A stretch of DNA of 49,361 nt, taken from positions 1-49,361 of IMG/VR virus record IMGVR_UViG_3300009160_000007; one strand, given 5' to 3'. The notes under the pieces were generated by a model. The model saw only the letters and a program-made list of their open reading frames with translations, ran no database searches and was not told where the DNA came from. Both the position numbers and the translations under genes were made by a program. Below, piece by piece: positions 1 to 6,347 of the stretch (positions are counted from its first letter, which is position 1; every line of letters starts with the position of its first letter). Origin of the DNA: a virus.

Positions 1-38
1 GGGGGAAAGTTATGGCCCTGCTAGGAATCGAACCTAGA
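1..38. repeat. Terminal direct repeat, left copy (contig overlap)
   Basis: These 38 bases are identical to the last 38 bases of the window. The repeat covers part of the tRNA-Arg gene, so a biological terminal repeat of this size is less likely than an assembly overlap. The natural reading is a circular or circularly permuted genome of 49,323 bp. Confidence 0.9.
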
Positions 39-84
39 TCTAGCGTTTAGGAAACGCCTGTCCTATCCGTTGAACGACAGGGCC
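13..84 (-). tRNA. tRNA-Arg (anticodon CCT)
   Basis: The minus strand folds into a standard 72-nt cloverleaf. The 7-bp acceptor stem pairs GGCCCTG with CAGGGCC, the anticodon stem pairs GGCGT with ACGCT around the loop TTCCTAA (anticodon CCT), and the T stem pairs CTAGG with CCTAG around TTCGATT. The discriminator is A and no CCA is encoded. It reads AGG, a very frequent arginine codon in the late genes of this phage. It lies between two early genes without a promoter of its own that I can see, so it is probably cut from the early transcript. Confidence 0.95.
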
Positions 85-91
85 GTGGTTA

Positions 92-805
92 TTAGAACGG
101 AACTTCGTCAGAGGTGTCGACGGAACCCGGGCCGGTCTTGGCCTTGAGGTATTCGTCGAGCGCGTTGCGAAGCGTCACGTCAGCTTCAGAGATGCCCTTG
201 TCGCCGTAAGGCTTGGGCTGCCATTCCTTAGCGTACCAGTCGAGACTGTTAGCCGGGAGTTGGCCAAGGGTCTGACCCTTGTTCTTACCGAAGTGGAGGG
301 TAGCATTGCGCCACTCGCCCTTAATGGACGTAGGAGCCTGCTTGGGCTTGGCCGGAGCGTCGTACGACGTCTTTGCGGCCGGCGTGTAGGTATTGGCCGG
401 AGCCTCTACCGCGCCCTGACCATCGTCATCCTCGGCGGCAAGATTTGCGATGGCCGACAATGCGTACCGGCGAAGGTAGCTATAGATCGAGCCAGCCTTT
501 TGCGCGTCGATCTTGGCCGGGTCCACGGGGATGTGGGCCTCGAACTCGATCTGGTCGCCGGTGACGTGGAGCAAGATGCTCTTGATGCCTACCTGTCCGC
601 TGTGCGAGGACGGGTGCTGGATAATAGTCCAGCCGTGCTTGGCAAAAGTTCCCTTGATGGCGTCAATGTGCGAACCGAGGGTCGCATACTTGTTGCCGAA
701 GTGGGGGTTCTTCGCGTCGAACTTTGGCGGTTGAACTTCGCTGATAGCCTTGACCAGAGCCGTGGAAGCGACGGCGCTGAGCTTGTTGTTGGTGTTGATG
801 TCCAT
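92..805 (-). CDS. erf: ERF-family single-strand annealing protein
   Basis: This 237-residue protein matches the ERF superfamily of phage recombinases (P22 Erf type), which anneal complementary single strands during recombination and concatemer formation. Visible family signatures are the N-terminal stretch with NPHFGNKYATLGSHIDAI (about residues 33-50), the block SYLRRYALSAIANLAAEDDD (about residues 108-127), and a low-complexity linker rich in Pro, Ala and Lys. The C-terminal third (about 160-237) is probably a separate small domain: GEWRNATLHFGKNKGQTLGQ resembles the C-terminal extension seen in some phage recombinases. Together with the PD-(D/E)XK exonuclease in the same gene block it makes a Red-like pair. 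The ATG is preceded by a C-rich leader ending CTCCCACC and has no Shine-Dalgarno sequence. Confidence 0.88.
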   Translation of the reverse strand: MDINTNNKLSAVASTALVKAISEVQPPKFDAKNPHFGNKYATLGSHIDAIKGTFAKHGWTIIQHPSSHSGQVGIKSILLHVTGDQIEFEAHIPVDPAKIDAQKAGSIYSYLRRYALSAIANLAAEDDDGQGAVEAPANTYTPAAKTSYDAPAKPKQAPTSIKGEWRNATLHFGKNKGQTLGQLPANSLDWYAKEWQPKPYGDKGISEADVTLRNALDEYLKAKTGPGSVDTSDEVPF

Positions 806-813
806 GGTGGGAG

Positions 814-972
814 TTATTTGGTTTGGGTGAATTTGGTGAGGAAGGCGCGAATGAGCATCGTGGTCAAGCCGCTGGTGGTGCGGTAATCGCTTTTCTTAGC
901 GAGGTGCTTAAGCGATTTGATCTCGGCCGGGCTGAGTCGAACAGTAAGGAAGTGGCGCTTATGCGGACGCAT
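814..972 (-). CDS. Small ribbon-helix-helix-like DNA-binding protein
   Basis: A 52-residue basic protein starting MRPHKRHF. The pattern HFLTVRLSPAEIKSLKHLAK (about residues 6-25) followed by a serine/threonine-rich turn and a second helix ending LIRAFLTKF resembles the ribbon-helix-helix fold: a beta strand that contacts DNA, then two helices. Such proteins are usually dimeric repressors or copy-control factors. I chose the internal ATG because the longer reading would run deep into the upstream coiled-coil gene; the chosen start overlaps that gene's stop by 14 nt, as is typical in this block. Its own last codons (ACC CAA ACC AAA TAA) form the CA-rich leader of the ERF gene. The function is inferred from fold resemblance only. 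Confidence 0.6.
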   Translation of the reverse strand: MRPHKRHFLTVRLSPAEIKSLKHLAKKSDYRTTSGLTTMLIRAFLTKFTQTK

Positions 973-1249
973 TGTTGTCGGCTTCCTCCCATTGCGTGAG
1001 CGCTGTGGATACGTCGCTGTCAGTAGACGCCGCTTTGTGGAGCGCGCGGCCGGCGGCCTGAAGCTCACCGATCTTTACGCGAAGCTTTTCGAAGTCTGCG
1101 TTGATAAGCTCCTGTGCCGCGATGATCTTGGCGACGCGCTCATTGAGGAGATGGTAATTCTCCTGAGCGTTCGCAAGCTCAGCCCGGGTAGCAAGAAGCT
1201 GGTTGTTGGTGTGAATGGCGTCGATAGCGCCTTTGATGATGTCGTCCAT
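959..1249 (-). CDS. Small alpha-helical (coiled-coil) protein, unknown function
   Basis: A 96-residue protein with no recognised family. Its middle (about residues 20-75) is rich in Ala, Leu, Glu and Lys, with heptad-like spacing (for example ATRAELANAQENYHLLNERV), so a coiled coil is likely. There are no cysteines and no membrane segment. It sits in the early block and overlaps the following ribbon-helix-helix gene by 14 nt, which suggests coupled translation. The upstream gap contains a strong GC hairpin with a GAAA loop. It might be a small scaffold or binding partner, but nothing in the sequence shows which. Confidence 0.6.
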   Translation of the reverse strand: MDDIIKGAIDAIHTNNQLLATRAELANAQENYHLLNERVAKIIAAQELINADFEKLRVKIGELQAAGRALHKAASTDSDVSTALTQWEEADNNASA

Positions 1250-1262
1250 AGTGGTAAAGGGT

Positions 1263-1278
1263 GCCCCCTTTCGGGGGC
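1263..1278 (-). promoter_or_regulatory. GC hairpin with GAAA tetraloop in the early mRNA
   Basis: On the minus strand the sequence GCCCCCGAAAGGGGGC forms a perfect 6-bp stem closed by a GNRA-type tetraloop. It lies between the stop of the 76-residue gene and the ATG of the 96-residue gene, about 13 nt before that ATG. It is not followed by a run of T, so it is not a standard intrinsic terminator. mRNA stabilisation, processing or translational control are possible. Confidence 0.6.
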
Positions 1279-1285
1279 CGGTTGG

Positions 1286-1516
1286 TTAGGCCTTCTTAGC
1301 GTTGATGATGGCTTCGAGGGCGGCGACGCGCTTGTGGAGGTCCTCAACAGCGAGAACAGTCGCATTGTGAATGCGGATCATCTCGGGCATGTCTTCGAAG
1401 GGGTTGACCTCCGAGTGGCGCTTCCCGAGCACCTCGATCATGGGATCGTGGAGTTCTCGGATCATGTTGTGGATCTCCTCATGGGAGACGACTTTGGTTG
1501 GCTTGATGTAGGCCAT
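1286..1516 (-). CDS. Early protein, 76 aa, unknown function
   Basis: I do not recognise this 76-residue protein. It is predicted to be mostly helical, with a histidine-containing first half (HEEIHNMIRELHDPMIEVLG, about residues 12-31) and a C-terminal helix VEDLHKRVAALEAIINAKKA that could form a short coiled coil. There is no metal-binding HExxH: the HEEIH match is a helical coincidence in a protein too small for a zincin domain. The start ATG is preceded by about 27 nt consisting only of A and C, the clearest example of the CA-rich leaders in this genome. Confidence 0.6.
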   Translation of the reverse strand: MAYIKPTKVVSHEEIHNMIRELHDPMIEVLGKRHSEVNPFEDMPEMIRIHNATVLAVEDLHKRVAALEAIINAKKA

Positions 1517-1543
1517 GTGTGTGGTGTGTGTTTGGTTTGGGTT
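1517..1543 (-). promoter_or_regulatory. CA-only 5' leader
   Basis: On the minus strand the 27 bases in front of the ATG contain only A and C, built from AACC/AAAC units and then CACACACC and ACACAC. There is no purine-rich Shine-Dalgarno sequence. Such a leader would be unstructured and G-free. Similar but shorter leaders precede the early genes starting at 2470, 5744, 6333, 6566 and 49313. Confidence 0.6.
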
Positions 1544-1561
1544 TGGTTTTCCGGATGGAAA

Positions 1562-2470
1562 TTACTTGGCGGCCTTAATCATGGCGACGACGGCCTCCAT
1601 GAGTTGGGCGTTAGTGGGATACTGCTCGTTGTGAGCGAGGTGCTTGCTGACGTCGGCAAGGCTGATGTTGAACCTGATCTGAACATCGTCGCCGACACCG
1701 GCGCCCCGGTACTTGCGCTCAACAGAAGCTACCTTGGAGTTAGGAATAAGGGCGGCGAGGATGGCGGCATTGGCCTTCAAGCAAGCATGCTCGGCGTTCG
1801 CGGTGGCTTTATCAGAGCGATGCTTAGCAAGCTCAGCGGAGGTCAACGTGGCCGCAGAATAAACGTTGGTCGAGAAGTGATGGCCGAAATTCTCGGCGAG
1901 GAGCTTAACAAGGCGCTTAGCGGTGGACTCCGGGTTGATCGGGCGGCCCTGATAGCTCTTAATGCTGCCGGTGGAAGCTTCGCTGGTGCGCTGGCATTCC
2001 GTGACTACGCCATCCCAAGTGCGCTTGGTGTCGGTATTAGGAAAGACGTTGTAGCTGCTGTAGCTGATGCAGTCGATAGCGCCGTTATTGCGGGTGCTTG
2101 TGCCGGTGATCGTCATGACGATGTTGCCGGTCTTGTCATGGGCGGTGAACGGGTTCTCGGGAAGCGCAACCACGCTATCAATCCAACTGAACTCTCCGGT
2201 GGTGATGAAATGCTTGCTGGTAAGGTCAGCGATATTGGCCTTAGCGGCGGCAATCTTGGCCTTATAAGCGTCGATGGCTTTGTTGCTGCTTTCGCCGAAG
2301 ATCACGCGGAACGTAGTCTTCTCATGGGAGCCTCCGTAGCCTCCGTTGTTGTGCTGGGTGACCTCGATGGCGGTCTTATAGCCGGCCTTGGCGAGTTCGG
2401 TGGTAACGGCGCTGACGAGGGCATTATAGCCTTCGGCGGTGACGTTGTGCTGTTCGATGGTGTTGCTCAT
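1562..2470 (-). CDS. Early protein, 302 aa, unknown function
   Basis: I do not recognise a family for this soluble 302-residue protein. It has alternating helical and strand-rich parts: an N-terminal helix (VSAVTTELAKAGYKTAIEV), a Gly/His loop (HNNGGYGGSHEKTTFRVIFG, about residues 40-59), a strand-rich middle, an Ala/Lys-rich helix around residues 210-235, and a C-terminal part VGDDVQIRFNISLADVSKHL. There are no transmembrane segments and no obvious nucleotide-binding or nuclease motif. It is the first gene after a 70-nt regulatory gap, so it probably heads its own transcript and may be highly expressed. The Arg and Ile codons look more conventional than in the late genes. Confidence 0.65.
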   Translation of the reverse strand: MSNTIEQHNVTAEGYNALVSAVTTELAKAGYKTAIEVTQHNNGGYGGSHEKTTFRVIFGESSNKAIDAYKAKIAAAKANIADLTSKHFITTGEFSWIDSVVALPENPFTAHDKTGNIVMTITGTSTRNNGAIDCISYSSYNVFPNTDTKRTWDGVVTECQRTSEASTGSIKSYQGRPINPESTAKRLVKLLAENFGHHFSTNVYSAATLTSAELAKHRSDKATANAEHACLKANAAILAALIPNSKVASVERKYRGAGVGDDVQIRFNISLADVSKHLAHNEQYPTNAQLMEAVVAMIKAAK

Positions 2471-2530
2471 GTGTGTTATTGGGTGAGGAGATCACTATCC
2501 CTATGTGTGCACTCTCGTGCAACACCTATT
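2471..2530 (-). promoter_or_regulatory. Early promoter/leader module A
   Basis: On the minus strand, in order: AATAGGT (2530-2524), 20 nt, TAGGGAT (2503-2497), then the leader CCTCACCCAATAACACAC directly before the ATG at 2470. The same three elements, in the same order and with 19 nt between the first two, precede the gene starting at 6566. A small palindrome TGCACGAGAGTGCA lies between the two boxes. A phage or sigma-factor promoter is the likely role; no clear -35/-10 pair of the E. coli type is present. Confidence 0.5.
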
Positions 2531-2540
2531 TAACAATTAC

Positions 2541-2972
2541 TTACTTAAAGTTGGTAAGTCGTTGATATGGAACGTGATATTCTTGCACTTTTGCCCTGAA
2601 ATTAGGGGGTGTAGAGCTGATTGTGCCCCCCATTCGGACGTATCCGGTGACTCCGAAGCGATATCCGGCATACACATCAGCAAAGGTGATCGGGCGGTTG
2701 AGTTTGGCCCGGAGACGTATGTAGGTAATTTCCAGATACGCAGCACAAGCTCGACGCGCGGCCCAGCGATTGTGTGCGTCAATCCATGGAGCCTTGGACA
2801 CTTCGCTCCATGCGTCATTGCTTATTCCATACGCACCGCGAGCTATGACAAATCCGCGCGACGTATGCAGGCATGCGTCAGGATCAGACACGCTGCCGGT
2901 CTCAAGCTTGCGCACCCATTCCGTCTGATCAGCAAGGCCAGTGACAGATGCAAGGAACATGAGCCACTTCAT
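2541..2972 (-). CDS. Lysozyme-like / lytic transglycosylase-like endolysin
   Basis: A 143-residue protein with a short hydrophobic N-terminus (MKWLMFLASVTGLA) that may be a signal or anchor, followed by a lysozyme-superfamily pattern. This consists of a Glu in KLETGS (E24, candidate catalytic acid), a Gly/Tyr block RGAYGISNDAW (residues 45-55), and a helical region with NRWAARRACAAYL ending in YRFGVTGYVR. This layout resembles small phage muramidases and SLT-type enzymes, which cleave peptidoglycan glycan strands. I chose the ATG at 2972 over the upstream GTG because GGAGG lies 8 nt in front of it, and because the ATGA overlap with the preceding gene fits the operon. It is odd that the enzyme sits in the early block, far from the holin. 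Assignment rests on motif resemblance. Confidence 0.55.
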   Translation of the reverse strand: MKWLMFLASVTGLADQTEWVRKLETGSVSDPDACLHTSRGFVIARGAYGISNDAWSEVSKAPWIDAHNRWAARRACAAYLEITYIRLRAKLNRPITFADVYAGYRFGVTGYVRMGGTISSTPPNFRAKVQEYHVPYQRLTNFK

Positions 2973-3124
2973 TTGATGAACCTCCACTTATTGCATGCTG
3001 CATTAAACAGGGCCATCCACCTTTTATGGTCAATGGCCCTGCGGCTAGATACCTTCCTGATTTCGAGAGGTGTGAGAAGCTTCATGCCGGGTCTCATAAG
3101 TTCTGGCCGGAGCTTCTGCTTCAT
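2969..3124 (-). CDS. Small basic protein, 51 aa
   Basis: A 51-residue ORF fits exactly between the DnaC-like gene and the lysozyme-like gene. Its ATG overlaps the upstream TGA (ATGA) and its own TGA overlaps the downstream ATG (ATGA). This double overlap is the best evidence that it is real. The product starts MKQKLRPELMRPGMKLL and ends NKWRFIK. It is strongly basic (many Arg/Lys) with several Met and Trp and one Cys, and has no membrane segment. I do not recognise a family; nucleic-acid binding is possible from charge alone. Confidence 0.65.
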   Translation of the reverse strand: MKQKLRPELMRPGMKLLTPLEIRKVSSRRAIDHKRWMALFNAACNKWRFIK

Positions 3125-3840
3125 ATCATCTCAGGCGTCTCAACGCCCGGCGCCACAGCTACGCTCGAGAACAGGTCCTTATCCTTGAGGCGCGCGACAA
3201 ACGCTGTGCCGATCTCTTTGTCCGGGAATCTATCAAGCAGCGACTGGCCGGTGTGGTTAGTCGTGATGATGGTGGGCCTAAGGGCTTGTGTGCGCTGGTC
3301 AATGAGCGCGAACAACACAGAGGCCATGCGTTCGGTCATCTTCTCTTTACCAAGGTCATCAAGGCCAAGCACGTCACACTCAACGAGGTCGCGCATCATC
3401 TTATCCCACCTATCCTTGCCCCACGCGGCAACAAGGTCGGCCTCAAGCTCGAACATGGTAAGGATACGTACGAAACGCTTAGCGCCCTTGAGCCTATTGC
3501 GCACATACCACATGCAACGGGTCTTACCCTTGCGAGTAGCTCCATGTATGATGATAGACCGCTTGGTCACAGCCGGGTCCCAATGCATGGCCACGTTGCG
3601 CAGCACCTCGGGCAGCCTGTTGGGATCAGTATCCTTGAACAGCTCCGGGCATCCATCTGTGTTGCTGGGGCTAGGCTTAATGCCCTCCTCCTTCGCGCGG
3701 ATGGCCTCAGCGGCCAACACGCAAGCTTCTGCGCAACAGTACTCAGCCGGCGCCAACCTAATCACATGGCCGGCAATCTCGAGCACGTTAGGCTGGATCA
3801 TGCAGCCGCAGTTCACACAGGGCTTAGCTTCGTGCGTCAT
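3121..3840 (-). CDS. DnaC/IstB-like AAA+ ATPase, probable helicase loader
   Basis: This 239-residue protein has the AAA+ motifs of phage DnaC-type helicase loaders, which place the replicative DnaB helicase on single-stranded DNA. Walker A is GATRKGKT (residues 100-107), Walker B is LGLDDLG (158-164), and the sensor-1 motif TTN is at 193-195. The N-terminus carries cysteines C8, C11, C36 and C40, a likely zinc ribbon, as in some DnaC/DnaI relatives. I chose the ATG at 3840 (MTHEAKP), which overlaps the preceding small gene by 17 nt and starts just before the first Cys pair. A longer start would add 16 residues lying fully inside that gene. No helicase gene is recognisable in the window, so it probably loads the host enzyme. 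Confidence 0.8.
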   Translation of the reverse strand: MTHEAKPCVNCGCMIQPNVLEIAGHVIRLAPAEYCCAEACVLAAEAIRAKEEGIKPSPSNTDGCPELFKDTDPNRLPEVLRNVAMHWDPAVTKRSIIIHGATRKGKTRCMWYVRNRLKGAKRFVRILTMFELEADLVAAWGKDRWDKMMRDLVECDVLGLDDLGKEKMTERMASVLFALIDQRTQALRPTIITTNHTGQSLLDRFPDKEIGTAFVARLKDKDLFSSVAVAPGVETPEMI

Positions 3841-3997
3841 TGTACATGGCCCTGATTGTCTTCTCGCTGAACGCCTTGAGGCGGCCATCGAGCCGAAGGT
3901 TGAAGTACCGCACCTTGCCCTTGGTCCTAGCCTTAAGCGGCCGGACCACGGAGCCGTCGGGCAGCATGTGGTACTTGGTGTCGTTGATCTGTTTCAT
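3824..3997 (-). CDS. Small NUMOD-like DNA-binding protein, 57 aa
   Basis: A 57-residue basic protein. The pattern YHMLPDGSVVRPLKARTKG followed by VRYFNLRLDGRLKAFSE and a C-terminal helix resembles the small NUMOD-type DNA-binding modules found next to HNH homing endonucleases, and also free-standing in phages. No HNH catalytic motif is present, so it is at most a DNA-binding module. The chosen ATG begins one base after the stop of the replication protein (TGA C ATG), and the 3' end overlaps the DnaC-like gene. Its position between an initiator-like protein and a helicase loader makes a replication role plausible but unproven. Confidence 0.55.
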   Translation of the reverse strand: MKQINDTKYHMLPDGSVVRPLKARTKGKVRYFNLRLDGRLKAFSEKTIRAMYNDARS

Positions 3998-3998
3998 G

Positions 3999-4655
3999 TC
4001 AGAATCCCTTGGCGTGGTCATTGTCGGACTGCGCCGGCTTCACCGCACGGCCGTAGAGGCCTGTGGCTGCCTTCACATGGATGGATTGCCACTCATTGCG
4101 AGTGGATACCTCAAGAGCGTCGATGGCGGACTTAGGATCGAAGCCAGACAGGTATTTCACCTGCTTGAGCATCCAGCTAACGCTGGTGGTCCACTTGCGG
4201 GCCCGGCGAACCTCAAGGTACTTACCCCACGCCATGTTCACGTCTCCATGGAGCTCAGCAATAGCTACCCCAAGCTCATACGCCTGTATCTTAGTCTTAT
4301 CATTTACATCAGTTGTATCTATAGGGTGAAGTTTCTTTCGCCCCTCACCGGAAGTTTTCTTCACCCCCCCGGTGAAGTTTTCTTCACCCTCTAAACTGAG
4401 TGTGACCACGTCCCAGAGCACACCCTTTTCGTCGCGCGTGATCAGGCCAGCCTCAATAAGCTCCCCAATCAGCATCTGGACGTTGCGGTCTGTGCAATGC
4501 AGGTAAGCACCAAGCGTAGCCCTAGAGGCATAGCACCCACGCTCATTACTGAGTATGTGTACGATGCTCCAGAGGAACTTGGCGTTCGTGCTGATGTTAG
4601 GGTTGCTGAATACTTTGGCCGGTATCCACACGCCCTTAAATGGCAGGTCACTCAT
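3999..4655 (-). CDS. Winged-helix replication protein (initiator/primosome-like)
   Basis: A 218-residue protein. The first ~75 residues (KGVWIPAKVFSNPNISTNAKFLWSIV and then the helix-turn-helix part SRATLGAYLHCTDRNVQMLI plus EAGLITR) form the winged-helix domain typical of phage replication and primosomal proteins that lie directly before a DnaC-like gene. The linker at about 90-115 is Glu/Gly/Lys-rich. The C-terminal half has Trp/Arg-rich helices (WGKYLEVRRARKWT, WMLKQVKYLSGF), similar in layout to DnaD-like or lambda-O-like partner domains. It overlaps the upstream 72-residue gene by 8 nt. The most likely role is origin recognition followed by recruitment of the helicase loader. The origin itself was not identified; in phages of this layout it often lies inside this gene. 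Confidence 0.68.
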   Translation of the reverse strand: MSDLPFKGVWIPAKVFSNPNISTNAKFLWSIVHILSNERGCYASRATLGAYLHCTDRNVQMLIGELIEAGLITRDEKGVLWDVVTLSLEGEENFTGGVKKTSGEGRKKLHPIDTTDVNDKTKIQAYELGVAIAELHGDVNMAWGKYLEVRRARKWTTSVSWMLKQVKYLSGFDPKSAIDALEVSTRNEWQSIHVKAATGLYGRAVKPAQSDNDHAKGF

Positions 4656-4866
4656 TGATCTTAGGCTTCACGCCGGCCTTAGGCTTGAATGGAGTAGCGC
4701 ATGCGAGCGCGCGGAACTTCTCAAGCTCCTCTTGAAGGATAGCGTAGTCCGCGTAAGGAACCCAGTTGCCATCTGGGTTGCGTACCATCTGGGCGAGACC
4801 GCCCTGCGGCGCGGACAGGACCATTACGTACCTGTTGCCGACGCCATCATGTGGTGTGAGTTCCAT
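4648..4866 (-). CDS. Early protein, 72 aa, unknown function
   Basis: A 72-residue protein with no family I recognise. The first half, starting MELTPHDGVGNRYVMVLSAP, looks strand-rich; the second half has a helix (YADYAILQEELEKFRALACA) and a basic tail rich in Lys and Pro. Short proteins with the pattern 'YADY..LQEELE' are common in phage early regions and have no known function. The start codon shares one base with the exonuclease stop (TAATG), and the 3' end overlaps the winged-helix gene, so translation is probably coupled across all three. Confidence 0.65.
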   Translation of the reverse strand: MELTPHDGVGNRYVMVLSAPQGGLAQMVRNPDGNWVPYADYAILQEELEKFRALACATPFKPKAGVKPKINE

Positions 4867-5744
4867 TACAGGCTCGAGCGCCAGAGGTACTTCTCATCAG
4901 AGAGACCAAGGTCACGTTGGGTGTGGATGCGGTACAGGCCGGCGATCAGGTCGCGCTTACCATAGTCGAGCGTCTGCTGGCTGATATCGAACGCGCGCGT
5001 ATTCATCGTGTCCTTAGCACTCACGACGTACGAGCATTCAACCGGCATCTTGAAGTGAGCACTAGCAAGCAGCGAATAGACGTAAGCCTGAAGGCCCCAG
5101 TTACTGTCGCGGCACTTGCGCTTGACCGCTTCGAATGTGCATTGAGGCGCGGTCTTGTAGTCGCCCACGAATACCTTACCAGAGTTGAGCACCTCGACGT
5201 AATCGAGCTGACCCTTGATAGAAATGTTCGGGATATGCGTATCGCCATGCTCGAGGTCAATCGTGGCCACAAGACTAAGCTCGAAGATAGGCTTAGATCC
5301 GCCGGCCGGATTAAGCGCTCGCATCAGCCTGAAGCCATCAATAGCAAGGGCGTTAGCCTTGGCTGCGATGTCCTCAGCGATGAGAAGCTTGCCCTTGGCC
5401 TCGGCCTCAAGCGTGAACATCTTATAGAGGTTCTTGCCTTCAGTCGTGCGCCTATCGAGCTTAGGCATGAGCTGATAGATATCACTAAGCTCCTCACCCG
5501 CGCATACCGAATGGTAATAGCGGCCAAGGATGATATCGTCGGTCATGTCCTGCTCGCTGTAGATCTTGTGCCCGGCGTTGCAGCCGTGCTCGAGAATCTT
5601 TTTGATCAGGCTCTGGTTGATGCCATCATGAATGCGATAGTCAGCCGTCGGAATGACGTTGACCTCACGAATCGTGATCTTGGCGTTGTCTGCGAACTCG
5701 CGCTCCCGGATGAGAGGCGAGATGTTGGTGTTGTTTGGGTCCAT
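4866..5744 (-). CDS. PD-(D/E)XK exonuclease (RecE/DUF3799-like)
   Basis: A 292-residue nuclease of the PD-(D/E)XK fold, closest in layout to the RecE-type/DUF3799 phage exonucleases that resect double-stranded ends for the annealing protein. The core signature is GQLDYVE (D181), a spacer, then VGDYKTA (D195, K197), with the upstream helix LGRYYHSVCAGEE (about residues 73-85) and the downstream WGLQAYVYSLLA helix (about residues 211-222) typical of the family. The N-terminal NVIPTADYRIHDGINQSLIK matches the family opening, where a substrate-proximal helix follows. It pairs functionally with the ERF protein. The leader CCACCCACACATAC precedes ATG without a Shine-Dalgarno sequence. Confidence 0.82.
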   Translation of the reverse strand: MDPNNTNISPLIREREFADNAKITIREVNVIPTADYRIHDGINQSLIKKILEHGCNAGHKIYSEQDMTDDIILGRYYHSVCAGEELSDIYQLMPKLDRRTTEGKNLYKMFTLEAEAKGKLLIAEDIAAKANALAIDGFRLMRALNPAGGSKPIFELSLVATIDLEHGDTHIPNISIKGQLDYVEVLNSGKVFVGDYKTAPQCTFEAVKRKCRDSNWGLQAYVYSLLASAHFKMPVECSYVVSAKDTMNTRAFDISQQTLDYGKRDLIAGLYRIHTQRDLGLSDEKYLWRSSL

Positions 5745-5761
5745 GTATGTGTGGGTGGAAA

Positions 5762-5911
5762 TTAGCGAGTGGTCATATCCTCAATCCAATCGAGAATCAT
5801 AGGCATGGCATCAGGGCCATACTCAACGCCGTCAATGACAACCTTTGGGGTGCCAGAGCTAAGCGCGCGGAATGCTGCGAACAACTCGCGTCGTTTGGTG
5901 TCGTCGCTCAT
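5762..5911 (-). CDS. Small early protein, 49 aa
   Basis: A 49-residue ORF starting MSDDTKRRELFAAFRALSSG and ending WIEDMTTR. Its ATG overlaps the stop of the upstream 141-residue gene (ATGA), and 17 nt separate its stop from the exonuclease ATG. It fills what would otherwise be a gap in a block of tightly packed genes, which supports it. The protein is acidic, with a helical N-terminus and the segment TPKVVIDGVEYGPDAMPMI, which looks like a short strand-turn-strand. No family is recognised. Confidence 0.6.
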   Translation of the reverse strand: MSDDTKRRELFAAFRALSSGTPKVVIDGVEYGPDAMPMILDWIEDMTTR

Positions 5912-6333
5912 TTGGTGCGGGATTTGATCACGCGAACATTGAGAGGAACGATGCGCACATCATCCCACGACACGCCATTGACGACCCGGGCCTCCTTGTC
6001 GCGCAGCTTCATAGCAAGGTTCATGTTGCCGCAGAATCCAGCGATCATCCAATATGGGCCATCGTTCTGATGGCGCTCATACGAGTCCTTGGCATTACGA
6101 AGCCAGCTGCTGAGCCACATCCAATCCTTATGGCCCTCGGTGATGAGGGCCTTCTTGGCCTCGATGTTGGCGATCTCAACCTTAAGCTGAGCAAGCTTGC
6201 GCTCGAGGAACTTAGGGCCACGCAAGCAAGCTACGACGTACTCGTATTTGCGCGGGCTGATGCGGCTGCCAATATCGACGTGGTCGAGCTGGGCCGTGTA
6301 TTCGTACTTTTCTGGTCTGAGGTTTGTGGTCAT
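5908..6333 (-). CDS. Early protein, 141 aa, unknown function
   Basis: I do not recognise this 141-residue protein. It begins with a charged segment containing two KYEY repeats (PEKYEYTAQL and PRKYEYVVAC), followed by a long helix (ERKLAQLKVEIANIEAKKAL, about residues 44-63) that could be a coiled coil. Next comes a Trp-rich middle (KDWMWLSSWLRNAKD, and GPYWMIAGFCGNMN), and a strand-rich basic C-terminus. There is no membrane segment. The leader ATCTCCCACACACAC lies directly before the ATG. The stop overlaps the next gene as ATGA. Confidence 0.62.
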   Translation of the reverse strand: MTTNLRPEKYEYTAQLDHVDIGSRISPRKYEYVVACLRGPKFLERKLAQLKVEIANIEAKKALITEGHKDWMWLSSWLRNAKDSYERHQNDGPYWMIAGFCGNMNLAMKLRDKEARVVNGVSWDDVRIVPLNVRVIKSRTK

Positions 6334-6347
6334 GTGTGTGTGGGAGA

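Noticed and set aside
1470-1490. HEEIH in the 76-aa early protein as a zinc peptidase motif
   Set aside because: The protein is too small for a zincin fold and no third ligand is visible.
917-2533. A plus-strand ORF of 538 codons opposite the early genes
   Set aside because: Its translation is low-complexity (Val, Gly, Asp, Leu) and lies antisense to four well-supported, tightly packed early genes; it is a shadow of their codon pattern.
2973-2987. Upstream GTG start for the lysozyme-like gene
   Set aside because: The ATG at 2972 has a GGAGG at ideal distance and forms the ATGA overlap with the small gene before it.
3841-3888. A longer N-terminus for the DnaC-like protein
   Set aside because: It would lie fully within the preceding small gene and has no start signal; the shorter form begins just before the zinc-ribbon cysteines.
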